Part shown: one piece after another, positions 15,892-24,200 of the stretch
Layout of the letters: every line of letters begins with the position of its first letter
Numbering within the stretch: position 1 is the first letter of the stretch
Origin: Rodentibacter caecimuris
Lineage (GTDB): Bacteria; Pseudomonadota; Gammaproteobacteria; Enterobacterales; Pasteurellaceae
Reading direction: 5' to 3' (one strand)
NCBI RefSeq assembly: GCF_024622045.1
Contig: NZ_JANKBP010000009.1
Length of the DNA stretch: 64,000 bases
Notes under the pieces: generated by a model
The model's input: the letters and a program-made list of their open reading frames with translations, nothing else
What the model was told of the DNA's origin: nothing
Database searches by the model: none
Made by a program: the position numbers and the translations under genes

Positions 15892-17382
15892 ATGAAAAAA
15901 TCAACCTTATTTATTTTAACCCTTTGTAGTGTATCTTCTATTACCTACGCAAATAATTTTCATGAAAGAGATCCTGAACAAACAAAAATTAAGACAACAA
16001 GTGATTTAGATATTAATACTCTCCAAACAGATTTATTAAGACAGGAAAAATTATCAACTGAAGTAGAGAAAAATACAAATAAACAAGAATATCTACGTTA
16101 TACGGGAAGACAACTTGTTGAAAATCCTGAAATCTTAGAAAAGCTTATTGTAGATGCATTAGTAACACCCAATAAATCTATATTGCCCGGATATATTAAG
16201 TTATACAGAAATGTACCAAATGCGGATCAGTCTTTAATTGATTGGGCTAATGCTATTTTATTGAGAGACTCCGACTTAAATAAATCAATAGATGTTTATA
16301 GAAAATTAATTTCTCACTTTCCTGATAATCATTTTATTCGTTATCAATTAGCAGAAACATTATTTTATAATCAAGAATTTGAAGCCGCTAAATCTCAATT
16401 TGAAAAATTAAGAGTAATCAAAACGATTAGTCCAAAGGATATTGAAGTTTTTGATAGATTTATTAATGCGATAAATAATAAAGAAGAATGGAATTTCTCT
16501 TTTGGCGCAACTTTCTTAAACGATAAAAATTTAGCTAATTCAGCCAAAGAAGGAACGGAAGTCATTTTACCAAATGGTGCGACCGTTGTTTACAATACGA
16601 AAAGACAGAGCGGACAAGGGATAATGTCTTGGTTCTCCGCCAATAAGCAATGGAATATCAATAGCGGAAAATATATCGCCTTTGAATCCAGTTTTTCTAA
16701 TAAATATTACTGGGATAATAAATCTTATAACGACTTAAATGCTTATGTTGGTTTAGGCATTGGTTATTCTGACGCAAGATTTAATATTCAATTAACACCA
16801 TATACCAGTAAACGTTGGTATGCTGGAGGACTTAATTATGGTGGTTCATTAAAACGCTATTCAAGCACCTATGGAGCAAATCTGTCAACGAGTTATTGGT
16901 TGACGCAAAAGCTAAAATATTCATTTAGCTATAATTATGGTTATGATACATATGATCGAGATGTTTACGATAACCAGTATAGAGGCAGTTCTCATTTTTT
17001 AACAAATTCTATTATGTATCTTCCCAGCACGACACAATTTTGGTCTTTAGCGATAGATTTATCGGATAAAGAGGCGAAAGATCGTACAAATGCCTATAAA
17101 CGTATAGGAACTCGTTTAACTTGGGGAAAAGAATGGCCTTTAGGCATCGCTACTTCTGCAACTTTAGGTTTAGGAAAACGTAATTATAAAGAAATAAGCT
17201 TCTTTGGTAGTAAACAGAAAGATAAAGAATATTCTGCATCCGTTACGTTATGGCATAAAGCCGTACATTTTGCCGGTTTTACACCTCGATTAACCTATAC
17301 TTATACCAAAACAGATAGTAATATTCCTATTTATAGTTACTATAAAAACCAACTTCTATTTGATGTTAGTAAAAGTTTCTAA
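15892..17382 (+). CDS. Surface lipoprotein assembly modulator (Slam)
   Basis: The 496-residue outer-membrane protein has a signal peptide (residues 1-20, ending TYA), a TPR-rich periplasmic domain (about 30-190; e.g. DLNKSIDVYRKLISHFPDNHFIRYQLAETLFYNQEFEAAKSQFEKL in successive helices) and a C-terminal DUF560 beta barrel ending in phenylalanine (KSF). Slams translocate specific lipoproteins to the cell surface and are usually encoded beside their substrate, as here. Start 15892 follows TAGGAT; the in-frame ATG at 15838 would destroy the signal peptide. Length is normal. Confidence 0.92.
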   Translation: MKKSTLFILTLCSVSSITYANNFHERDPEQTKIKTTSDLDINTLQTDLLRQEKLSTEVEKNTNKQEYLRYTGRQLVENPEILEKLIVDALVTPNKSILPGYIKLYRNVPNADQSLIDWANAILLRDSDLNKSIDVYRKLISHFPDNHFIRYQLAETLFYNQEFEAAKSQFEKLRVIKTISPKDIEVFDRFINAINNKEEWNFSFGATFLNDKNLANSAKEGTEVILPNGATVVYNTKRQSGQGIMSWFSANKQWNINSGKYIAFESSFSNKYYWDNKSYNDLNAYVGLGIGYSDARFNIQLTPYTSKRWYAGGLNYGGSLKRYSSTYGANLSTSYWLTQKLKYSFSYNYGYDTYDRDVYDNQYRGSSHFLTNSIMYLPSTTQFWSLAIDLSDKEAKDRTNAYKRIGTRLTWGKEWPLGIATSATLGLGKRNYKEISFFGSKQKDKEYSASVTLWHKAVHFAGFTPRLTYTYTKTDSNIPIYSYYKNQLLFDVSKSF

Positions 17383-17406
17383 AAACCGTTTTTTAAGATT
17401 ATTTAC

Positions 17407-17440
17407 AATAATATAGGGGTATAATTAACCCTATATTATT
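17407..17440 (+). terminator. Terminator after slam
   Basis: Perfect 12-bp stem AATAATATAGGG / CCCTATATTATT; probably bidirectional. Confidence 0.7.
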
Positions 17441-17544
17441 TGCTTATACAAAAATAAATAGCGATTGAGTTAAATATACTGTCAATGAGCTTCAAAAATT
17501 GAACCATAAAGACTATCCAAAAGTGCTCCATTTATCATTCAATA

Positions 17545-17640
17545 TTAATTGTGTTGTTTAAAATGATAAAATTCTTTACCTGTTTCTAATATATGACAAT
17601 GATGAAACACCTAAGCCCCTTTTTTAACTAAAAAGGTAAA
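17545..17640 (-). pseudogene. Remnant of an IstB-type IS21 ATPase C-terminus
   Basis: The minus strand encodes VFHHCHILETGKEFYHFKQ then a stop, resembling the C-terminus of IstB-like IS21-family ATP-binding proteins (HHCHILETGNDSFRFK type). Upstream sequence to about 17880 reads as further fragments broken by stops. Too decayed to act; it shows that transposable DNA once lay beside the Slam locus. The rest of 17441-17904 has no intact gene. Confidence 0.4.
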
Positions 17641-17904
17641 TAGCCTTTCGTTTAAACTATCGTTTTAAGGTGTAAAGCTGGGGCTCTAAGGCTTCCTTCT
17701 TTCGCCCCAACTATCACTATGAGGTTAATTCCTACTCTCGTATCAATCAAAGAGCCTTGTCCTCTTATCTCCTTCAGGTAATAAATCCCTTCAGCTCTTA
17801 ATTCGCACATACCATGCACTTTATTGCGTAAGCACTATAGAATAAAGAAACCGTTATTCGTAGATGTCGGTAGTATTGATTGCACTATTCAATAAAGCGG
17901 TTAT

Positions 17905-18796
17905 CTTTTCCATTTTATTGAGTGGATAATAGGACAATATGCCCACGCTTGCCCCCTTTCATCTTTTCAGCAGGAATAGCCCATAGTTTTTGATTAAAAT
18001 CAATTTCCGCCCATTCTGCGCTAAGCGATTCTTTGGACGTACCATCGTTAATAATTGCCATTTGATTAATAACTTTACTTGCATTGAGCTATTGCTATCC
18101 CTTAAATCGGAAAGAAACTCCGGTAATAATTCAGGGCGGATAGTAGGATTGTTTTCGGTGGTGGGCGCACTAAAACTTGAGGCAACATTTACGCACTGGT
18201 TAAACTCAATCAAGCCACCATTTACGGCAAAATTTAATATCTCATTCAATAACCGAACCACCCTTTGAAGAGTATCGTTTATGCCACGTTCCTTGAGTGG
18301 GGTTAATGTCTCAATCACTAATTTGGGCGTGATAGCGGATATGGGCATTGCGCCCAGCTTTGGGAATAAGTACTTTTCAAGCCGTCCCCAATTCTTCTCA
18401 AGTGTTTTAGCTTGAACTTCATCTGCTTTCTTTTCTTTCCACTTTTCCGCCACGGCAAGTAAGGTATTTATTAAGCGTTCCTGCTCCTCTGCGCTTTGCT
18501 GTTGCCGGTATTGTTGCGGATCGATATTTTGGTGCAAGCAATGACAAAAATCCGTCTCTAACCTTGCGTGCTTGCGATAAAGAAACTTCGGGATATTTCC
18601 CTACGCCTAATAAAACCCGCTTTCTAGGATTGCTAAAAGGCTGATAGTAATTAAATCGCCATAGTTTCGCACCAGTTGATTTAATCAATAAATAAAGCCC
18701 TTGACCGTCTGATAGCGTGTAGTCTTTGTCTTTAGGCTTGGCTTTATCTATCTCTGTATTTGTGAGCGGTTTAGTTATACGCAATTTGTTTCGCAT
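17905..18796 (-). pseudogene. Broken P4-type integrase (relic element B)
   Basis: From 18796 leftwards the sequence matches the integrase at 5764 (KPLTNTEIDKAKPKDKDYTLSDGQGLYLL..., then VAEKWKEKKADEVQAKTLEKNW...). The frame shifts near 18530, and again just after MVRPK near 18025, where the restored frame reads AEWAEIDF and GKRGHIVLLSTQ before a stop near 17905. The catalytic C-terminus (HxxR, tyrosine) is gone. An inactive relic of a third satellite whose other genes I cannot identify. Confidence 0.88.
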
Positions 18797-18803
18797 TGTT
18801 GCG

Positions 18804-18823
18804 TATAACTAAGCATATAACTA
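18804..18823 (-). repeat. Arm-type site pair of relic integrase B
   Basis: Two copies of TATAACTA at 18804-18811 and 18816-18823, spaced 12 bases, immediately upstream of the broken integrase. Same geometry as at elements A and C but a different sequence. Confidence 0.5.
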
Positions 18824-18951
18824 AAATCTGTGGCTGTAAACGTATAAACCCGTAAGAAAACGTATGAGAAAATAAAATGGCGTTGAGGTCAGTATTTATA
18901 AGGATTTAGTTTATGAAAACGTAAGAAGAAATAAGAAGAGAAAAGTCCGTT

Positions 18952-18962
18952 TGGTCCTACCG
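18952..18962 (-). repeat. Candidate far attachment site of element C
   Basis: TGGTCCTACCG resembles the tRNA-Ile2 3' end as written on the plus strand (TGGTCC....CTACCG at 30955 onward) but lacks four C residues. It lies 63 bases outside a pair of arm sites, the right place. Weak match; the exact left end is uncertain. Confidence 0.35.
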
Positions 18963-19024
18963 TCTTCAATATTTTTCATTAAAGCCTTTTTCTATCTGCT
19001 TTTTCTTAACTTAGCCAATCAGAA

Positions 19025-19045
19025 AAGGGAACAATCAAGGGAACA
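19025..19045 (+). repeat. Arm-type site pair, left end of element C
   Basis: AAGGGAACA at 19025-19033 and 19037-19045, 12 bases apart, in the same orientation and spacing as the pair at 30825-30843 beside the integrase. Confidence 0.65.
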
Positions 19046-19240
19046 TTAAACGAATTTTTTGACCTATTTGTCATCTTTTGCGGATTATGCTCAAAAATTG
19101 ATTACAGGGTCAATCTTTAAATTTCGTTTAATCTCATTTATTGTTGTTTTTATCAGATAGCGAGTTACTTGGAAAAAATCACTATCAGTCAAACAAGCAT
19201 TTTTTCATAAAAATAATTTTTTTCTGTGAGTGTGTTTTTT

Positions 19241-19520
19241 TATAGGAATTATAGGAATTTAGGAACGCCTAAAGTTTTTCCCTTATTTATCAAATTGTTA
19301 AGCGCTAAAAATCGTTCCTATTTTTAGTTTTCAAAATAGGAACGCAACAGGAATTTTTTAGGAACAGAAAAAATGCACTTTTTCAAAATAGGTACAAAAA
19401 GGCAATAAATAGGAATTTTTAACCTTAAAATAGGAATATTTAGACATAGAATAGGAATGATTTATTTATATAATATATTGATTTATAAATAATTATTTTC
19501 TTTATTCCTATAATTCCTAC
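19241..19520 (-). repeat. Iteron array (TAGGAA-type), candidate origin of element C
   Basis: About eleven copies of (A)TAGGAA(T/C), in both orientations, within 280 bases: for example near 19242, 19251, 19259, 19337, 19358, 19408, 19429, 19450 and, inverted, 19313, 19503 and 19512. AT-rich sequence with TATATAATATAT separates the last copies. Positioned just beyond the replication gene's terminator. A binding array for the replication protein is the likeliest reading. No gene is present between 18797 and 19595. Confidence 0.6.
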
Positions 19521-19561
19521 TAAAAAATCACCTATTGGCTAGAAAATTAATATTATGCACA

Positions 19562-19592
19562 TAAAAAAAGCAAGGCGTTCACCTTGCTTTGT
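19562..19592 (-). terminator. Terminator of the element C replication operon
   Basis: AAAGCAAGG/CCTTGCTTT stem followed on the minus strand by a T run. Confidence 0.85.
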
Positions 19593-19595
19593 TTT

Positions 19596-21794
19596 TTATT
19601 CGGTTTCGTTTTCATCATCTGAAAACGGCATGATTTTATAGGCTCTTGCCGTTTTGCCGATCATCTTTTTAGGAATCTTAAAAATAAACTCATTATAGCC
19701 TTGTTCCGGTTTGTTTGGTTTTTTTAGTAGCCCCGCCGTAAATAAAATTCCCAATGCCATTTTTTTGGGGAATCCGTCTATCACTTCATCAAAGATTTTG
19801 GGATAAATGAAGTAATGTTCTTCCTCTTTGGCTGCTTCATCTGCCAGTACACGAACGCCCGCAATTTTTAATGGTGTTTTGGCGTTTGGGTCTGCCGGGT
19901 ATTCAATAAAAGCGGCTTCATTGATTAATAACCAATCAGTCACGGCTCTAATAAGTGCGGTTTCCTCTCGGCTGTTTTCACCAAACTCATCCTTCCAGTT
20001 GAGAAAATTTTTCATTATGGCGTGCGCGCTTTCTTCCTCCGTCCATTGGGTTAAATGGCGGGCTAGGTGTAAAGCGGTTTCCAGAACGGCGAATCGGTCG
20101 CCTGCGACGCGTTGAACTTGTCCGCTCATATTGCTTGATAAATCCAACCATTTTTGCCGGATTGCCTTGTAAGTGGTTTTTACGGTGGCAGCATTGTTGG
20201 CAAGAAAAGCGATCCATTCACGACCAATTACGCCAAAACATTCTTTCGCTTTTTCGTTCAAGTGATCCGCATGGGCTTTTTTGCTTGCGAATTGGTGCAA
20301 GTGTTGCGGTTCTTCCAACGGTACATTTAAAAGCCTTACTAATTGCCCTGCGTGCACTTTCACGCCTTTTAATCTTAATTGGGTTTCTAAATCCTTTTCG
20401 CCCGTTGAAAGTGCGGTCACTTTCCAACGTTTTATTTGTTGGTTTCCGCCCTCTTTTTTACCTCGGTTTTTATCCGTGCCGTTAAATAACGCATAAGCGA
20501 TATTTTCAAGCGCGTAACCGTCTTTGGCTTCGCCCATTTCGTCCAACGTCAAAAAGCCGTCATTTCGCGCAGCTGCCTCGTTTTTTATCGCGTTGTCGGT
20601 GGAACTCCAGCTTAATTTGATTTTGTCGGGATCGCCGTAAATGCTATTGGCTATATTTAACGTGGTGCTTTTCCCTTTTGAACTTTCCGCAAATAAATGT
20701 ACGCCAAAAGAATCGAGCCCCAAAAGCGAAAGCATAGGTGCAGCCAGTGCAGTAGCTACGCCGATCATCATCGAGGTGTTACCTCGTACATTTTCGGCGA
20801 TTTCGCGCTGCCAATCGGCAAGGGTTCTGCTTGTAACATAGCCTAGGCTTGAACTGCTTTTATCAGTGAAATAAATCGGTTTTGAAGGCGTGCCAATAAT
20901 TTCACCATTCGGCAATAAATAAGCCCCATTTAGCCAACCTGTTATGTTTGTGATCGTCCATTGTGTAAAATGGTTTCCATTAAAGTGAAAATGCTCGGTG
21001 AGTTTCTGAGTTAATCCTGCTCCCTGTGTCATTTTAAGTCCTTGTGCTTTTAGCATTTTCCAGCCGGAATCCGTGCCAAAGTCTTCACGTGCGATCGCAA
21101 CTGTGCGAGGAGTGTTTTCGTCTCGGTTTTGCCATTGGAATAAGTAATAATATTCGCCGCTTTGGGTTTTACCCTCTCCGACTAAGTCCAATTTATCGCA
21201 AATCCATATTTCTTTCTCGGCTAATATTTCCCCCGTGCTTTTATCGATTTCCGGTTTAATATAATGCAAGCCTTTAATCTTGCCGTTCTCTCTATAATCA
21301 ACGTAAGGAACGCGGGACGGCTCCGGCGACAAGTCCATAGAATCAACAATCAAGCCCGCTAAGTCTTGCGCCTGTTGGTCTTCGCGTAAATTAGCGATAT
21401 AGGCGGTTAACTCTTCCGAATTTTCGCCTAAGCTATCGGCAAAAAAGATTTTTTGGGCGTTTGTGTTGTTTGCAACGGCTAATAAAAGGGCGGTTTTCTC
21501 TTCTTCTGTCACGTTGCCCATTTGGCAAAATGTAACGGTGTGAACATCGTCTTTAAATAATTGATAACCGCTAATTCTTGCCAGTTTTTCAGAATCGAGA
21601 ATAATCGGTTTGTAATCTTGTTCTAAGCCTAATTTATCGCGCAACAAGCCCCATTCTAAACCGTTTCCCTTATTTTTGCCTTTGCCCCACGCTTGCCATA
21701 CATTCGAACCGATTAACGCGTAAATATGCTCATAAGCTACACGTCCTTGTTCGTCAAAGTGCGGTACTTTTGGCGGTTGTTTTTTATAGCTCAT
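19596..21794 (-). CDS. DUF927-type replication protein/helicase of element C
   Basis: The 732-residue protein has an N-terminal domain shared with the element A primase (ALIGSNVWQAWGKGKNKGNGLEWGLL, then LRED near residue 140) and a DUF927 ATPase with Walker A AESSKGKSTT and Walker B GFLTLDEMGE, plus LDKMSGQ-type downstream helices. DUF927 ATPases act as replicative helicases in mobile elements. I start at 21794 (ATGAGCTATAAA), six bases after AGGTGA; a GTG at 21803 adjoining the previous stop would add three residues. Last gene of the operon; an iteron array lies downstream. Confidence 0.85.
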   Translation of the reverse strand: MSYKKQPPKVPHFDEQGRVAYEHIYALIGSNVWQAWGKGKNKGNGLEWGLLRDKLGLEQDYKPIILDSEKLARISGYQLFKDDVHTVTFCQMGNVTEEEKTALLLAVANNTNAQKIFFADSLGENSEELTAYIANLREDQQAQDLAGLIVDSMDLSPEPSRVPYVDYRENGKIKGLHYIKPEIDKSTGEILAEKEIWICDKLDLVGEGKTQSGEYYYLFQWQNRDENTPRTVAIAREDFGTDSGWKMLKAQGLKMTQGAGLTQKLTEHFHFNGNHFTQWTITNITGWLNGAYLLPNGEIIGTPSKPIYFTDKSSSSLGYVTSRTLADWQREIAENVRGNTSMMIGVATALAAPMLSLLGLDSFGVHLFAESSKGKSTTLNIANSIYGDPDKIKLSWSSTDNAIKNEAAARNDGFLTLDEMGEAKDGYALENIAYALFNGTDKNRGKKEGGNQQIKRWKVTALSTGEKDLETQLRLKGVKVHAGQLVRLLNVPLEEPQHLHQFASKKAHADHLNEKAKECFGVIGREWIAFLANNAATVKTTYKAIRQKWLDLSSNMSGQVQRVAGDRFAVLETALHLARHLTQWTEEESAHAIMKNFLNWKDEFGENSREETALIRAVTDWLLINEAAFIEYPADPNAKTPLKIAGVRVLADEAAKEEEHYFIYPKIFDEVIDGFPKKMALGILFTAGLLKKPNKPEQGYNEFIFKIPKKMIGKTARAYKIMPFSDDENETE

Positions 21795-21803
21795 TCTTTT
21801 CAC

Positions 21804-22100
21804 CTATGCTTTATTCCGATTCTTAAAAAACGCAATCACATCGCCGGCACGGTATTTTTTCGGGGCGTTTTTCTTTGGTGTGCCTACGCTTGCCGGAAAG
21901 TGCGGATCGTGAATCAGTGTTTGCATTAAATAGCCGTATGAAATTTTGGCATAGTCTGCCACTTGTCGGGCCGTCCAGATTTCATCAGGGCTAAATGCTG
22001 CCTTGTCGTTTTCAAGCCGGTTTAGTCGTTCGCCATAATCGGCAAGAATGCGTTTCAGGCTTACCAGCGTTAATTTTGGTTCTTGTTGAATTTCTTGCAT
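21804..22100 (-). CDS. Helix-turn-helix DNA-binding protein of element C
   Basis: A 98-residue protein with an N-terminal helix (LKRILADYGERLNRLEND) and an excisionase-like winged helix: IWTARQVADYAKISYGYLMQTLIHDPHFPASV... then KYRAGDVIAFFKNRNK. AAGGA precedes the ATG. It ends nine bases before the replication gene start and may regulate it or the origin. Family assignment only by fold-type motif. Confidence 0.65.
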   Translation of the reverse strand: MQEIQQEPKLTLVSLKRILADYGERLNRLENDKAAFSPDEIWTARQVADYAKISYGYLMQTLIHDPHFPASVGTPKKNAPKKYRAGDVIAFFKNRNKA

Positions 22101-22173
22101 TTTTTATTCCTTAATAATTAGCCCCAAAGCAAGGGCGCACTTACGCACGCCATCCTTGTCGCCATAATTTCCC

Positions 22174-22371
22174 CTATTTCCGATTTTTACGGCGTGCTAG
22201 GCGTTGGGCTTTGCGTTTATTCTTGACTTTATTCATTCGTCTTTCGTAAAAATTGATCTGCTCATTTTTAGGAAATTCAAGTCCAAAAAACGCCTCATTA
22301 AATAGCGCGCTATCACTGGCGAAAAATTCTAATTCCGCACCGTTGGGAAAGTGTAAAGAATGCGTTTTCAT
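22174..22371 (-). CDS. Small basic-tailed hypothetical protein
   Basis: Unrecognised 65-residue protein with an acidic/aromatic N-terminal half and a strongly basic C-terminus (KVKNKRKAQRLARRKNRK), suggesting nucleic-acid or ribosome contact. Overlaps the upstream gene by four bases (ATGA), so it is in the operon. Confidence 0.6.
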   Translation of the reverse strand: MKTHSLHFPNGAELEFFASDSALFNEAFFGLEFPKNEQINFYERRMNKVKNKRKAQRLARRKNRK

Positions 22372-22685
22372 GCTGTCGCCCCTTGTATCTCTTGTTGTTT
22401 TCTGCCTCTCATCGCCTTTAATAAATTATTAAAGATTTTTGCTTGGCTGCTTTCTTGTAACGCTGTTTGATGGTGATAGGTTGCCTTTTCTGTATTGCTT
22501 ACCTTTTCACCGTGTATCATCTTCAGTCTTATTTCTTCGGCAACCGCCCATCGGCGGGCGGTTGCTTTATCTGAATCGAAATAACGGCTTGAAGTGATTT
22601 TTTGGCGTTTAATTTGAATTTTCACCACGGCATAGTAAGCGGTTAAATGATTGTCATCAGTGAGTGAATAAATAGAAATAGCCAT
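22368..22685 (-). CDS. Hypothetical operon protein
   Basis: A 105-residue protein beginning MAISIYSLTDDNHLTAYYAV; resembles no family I can name. The start at 22685 overlaps the upstream stop (TAATG) and follows AAGGGGG; the frame extends upstream to 22730 but inside the neighbouring gene. Contains a charged, helical C-terminal half. Confidence 0.6.
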   Translation of the reverse strand: MAISIYSLTDDNHLTAYYAVVKIQIKRQKITSSRYFDSDKATARRWAVAEEIRLKMIHGEKVSNTEKATYHHQTALQESSQAKIFNNLLKAMRGRKQQEIQGATA

Positions 22686-23011
22686 TATTTGCCCCCTTGT
22701 GCTTTCATTTCTGCATAACGCAATAAACACTGTTCAAGCGGATACATGCCATTGTTTGAATAAACATCGCATAGGTTATGATCAATCCACTTGCGAACCT
22801 GTGTGCCTTTTAGTTCTTTCATTAAGGCTAAATAGCAAACGCTAAAAAAGGCTAGAGAGTCCGTTAAATCGCGTTCTTCCGGTAGTTCAGGAATATTGAA
22901 ATGAGCCTTTAAATCTTTAATTAATAACAAGGAAGGATTTATTTTTTTCTCTTTCTCGGTGCCGCGATAAACTAAAATGCCTTCGTGAGTTTGAATTAAT
23001 TTTCCATTCAT
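22685..23011 (-). CDS. Hypothetical operon protein
   Basis: Unrecognised 108-residue protein, mixed alpha/beta, starting MNGKLIQTHEGILVYRGTEKEKK, with a WIDHNLCDVYSNNGMYPLEQCLLRYAEMK-like C-terminus. AGAGGGG ribosome site; start overlaps the previous stop (TAATG). Confidence 0.6.
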   Translation of the reverse strand: MNGKLIQTHEGILVYRGTEKEKKINPSLLLIKDLKAHFNIPELPEERDLTDSLAFFSVCYLALMKELKGTQVRKWIDHNLCDVYSNNGMYPLEQCLLRYAEMKAQGGK

Positions 23012-23184
23012 TATTTTGCCCCTCTTGATATTTCTATATCACGTCCGGCCATATTGTTCACATTGCCGGTGACGTGTTGATTTATGCTGTTGTCATTGAT
23101 GTAATTGATAGTGATATAAATGCGACCTATCCGATGAATTTGGATAAGGGAACGCAAAAGGGTTTTAAGGGAAAGATTAGGCAT
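23011..23184 (-). CDS. Small hypothetical protein coupled to the Icd-like gene
   Basis: 57 residues beginning MPNLSLKTLLRSLIQIHRIG. The start at 23184 sits eight bases inside the end of the Icd-like gene, behind a G-rich ribosome site, exactly as in element A at 8533. A longer frame to 23268 lacks such a site. Function unknown. Confidence 0.55.
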   Translation of the reverse strand: MPNLSLKTLLRSLIQIHRIGRIYITINYINDNSINQHVTGNVNNMAGRDIEISRGAK

Positions 23185-23788
23185 AAATCCCCCCTTGCGT
23201 AAAAGTGCGGTCAAATTTTGAGGTGTTTTTTTCGGGGATTCTGCCGGCAAGGATAAGCACAAATTCACGGGCTAAAATAGCGCGGGCTTGTCGCTCGGTT
23301 TCGGCATTGATACGGATTTTTTGGATACGATTGGTTAAATCGGTACGGCGAATAGCCGCAAAAATGAATTGGGTCATTTGCGTAACTCCAGTGATTAAAT
23401 TTTCAAGAGTTACCGCGAAAGTTGTCACGCTTTGGCGGTAACGCGCAACGGGGTGACAAACCGTTATCACTGGTAAACGGCAAAGGGCGAAACCTTTCCC
23501 GCTACGCGTTACCATAGGGCATAGTCTATCAGAAAATAGATCTATGTTGGGGTGTGCGTAAACGCTATGCACAAAAAAACACGCATAGGAAATAGGCGTG
23601 CTGTGCGCCAGTGATAAATGATAGTTCGAGTTGTCACGCTCGTTTTTTGGTGCTTTGTTGAAAGCGGATTTAATATAGTTTAATTTCGTTTTAACTGTCA
23701 AGGCTGAATTTGACAAAATACGGCTTTTTTTGTGCGGTTGGTGATAACTACTTGATTTTTGGCTATAATATGCCTGTTCATTTTTCAT
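23177..23788 (-). CDS. Icd/Ash-like protein of element C (frame spans the C4-type RNA)
   Basis: The 203-aa frame ends in an Ash/Icd-like segment (FIFAAIRRTDLTNR..., ETERQARAILAREFVLILAGRIPEKN) and GGIYA. It shares GKGFALC, PVARYRQS and TFAVT with the element A frame at 7902-8540. An AAGGA precedes the ATG at 23788, but an internal ATG at 23377 (66 aa) follows CTGGAG, which lies in the predicted RNA target, and is the likelier regulated start. The part upstream of 23377 overlaps the RNA gene. Confidence 0.68.
   Translation of the reverse strand: MKNEQAYYSQKSSSYHQPHKKSRILSNSALTVKTKLNYIKSAFNKAPKNERDNSNYHLSLAHSTPISYACFFVHSVYAHPNIDLFSDRLCPMVTRSGKGFALCRLPVITVCHPVARYRQSVTTFAVTLENLITGVTQMTQFIFAAIRRTDLTNRIQKIRINAETERQARAILAREFVLILAGRIPEKNTSKFDRTFTQGGIYA
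23437..23513 (-). ncRNA. C4-type antisense RNA of element C
   Basis: Minus-strand 77-nt RNA with a 16-bp closing stem (23498-23513 with 23437-23452) and the same inner AAAGG/CCUUU hairpin as the RNA at 8219. Written on the RNA strand, loop CCAGUGAU (23466-23473) is complementary to AUCACUGG at 23608-23615 and at 23388-23395 over the Icd Shine-Dalgarno. UUGUCAC (23453-23459) is complementary to GUGACAA at 23631-23637 and 23422-23428. Loops and targets differ from element A while complementarity is kept, which is strong comparative support. Expected to silence the downstream replication operon. Confidence 0.82.
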
Positions 23789-23882
23789 AAATGAATCCTT
23801 ATTTATGGCTAGTTTTTGGTTAATCGGTTTTAAGCCTCCGTTGCGCGGGGGCTTTTCTTTTGGCTGCGTTTCGGCGGCAAGG

Positions 23883-24191
23883 CTAGAAATTGAGTTTTCC
23901 TTGTGTATTGCCGGATTCTTTAAGCCGTGCTAAGCGTTCTTCGTTGGTCATGGGTTTAATCCCCGCCTCTTTCAAAAGTTCTTTTTCGCTTTTCTCCCAG
24001 CCGTTTGCCTCCGGACAATCCACAAAAACCGCGCGGCGAATGTTGGTGATTTGCCCGACAAATTCCGCTTGTAATTGGTTGCATTGTGGGCAATAAAGGC
24101 GCGCACTGGTAACCAGTAAAGAAAGTTTGTTACTGGTGCGAATGCCTACTTTATGCCCGCAAAACGGGCAATAAATGGTTAATCCGCTCAT
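23883..24191 (-). CDS. Ogr/Delta-like zinc-finger regulator
   Basis: The 102-residue protein has CPFCGHK at the N-terminus and CPQC about 25 residues later (four-cysteine metal site), with the RTSNKL... and QITNIRRAV elements seen in Ogr/Delta activators of P2/P4 phages. Those activate late promoters of P2-like phages. In this element it may let the satellite switch on helper or its own capsid promoters. Its C-terminal half is longer than classic Ogr (72 aa). Confidence 0.65.
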   Translation of the reverse strand: MSGLTIYCPFCGHKVGIRTSNKLSLLVTSARLYCPQCNQLQAEFVGQITNIRRAVFVDCPEANGWEKSEKELLKEAGIKPMTNEERLARLKESGNTQGKLNF

Positions 24192-24200
24192 CTTGCCCCC

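Noticed and set aside
19241..19520. Repeat array as a CRISPR
   Set aside because: Units are only 7-8 bp, irregularly spaced and in both orientations, with no spacers of constant length and no cas genes in the window.
23205..23441. Plus-strand frame opposite the C4 RNA of element C
   Set aside because: Shadow of the Icd-like gene; no ribosome site.
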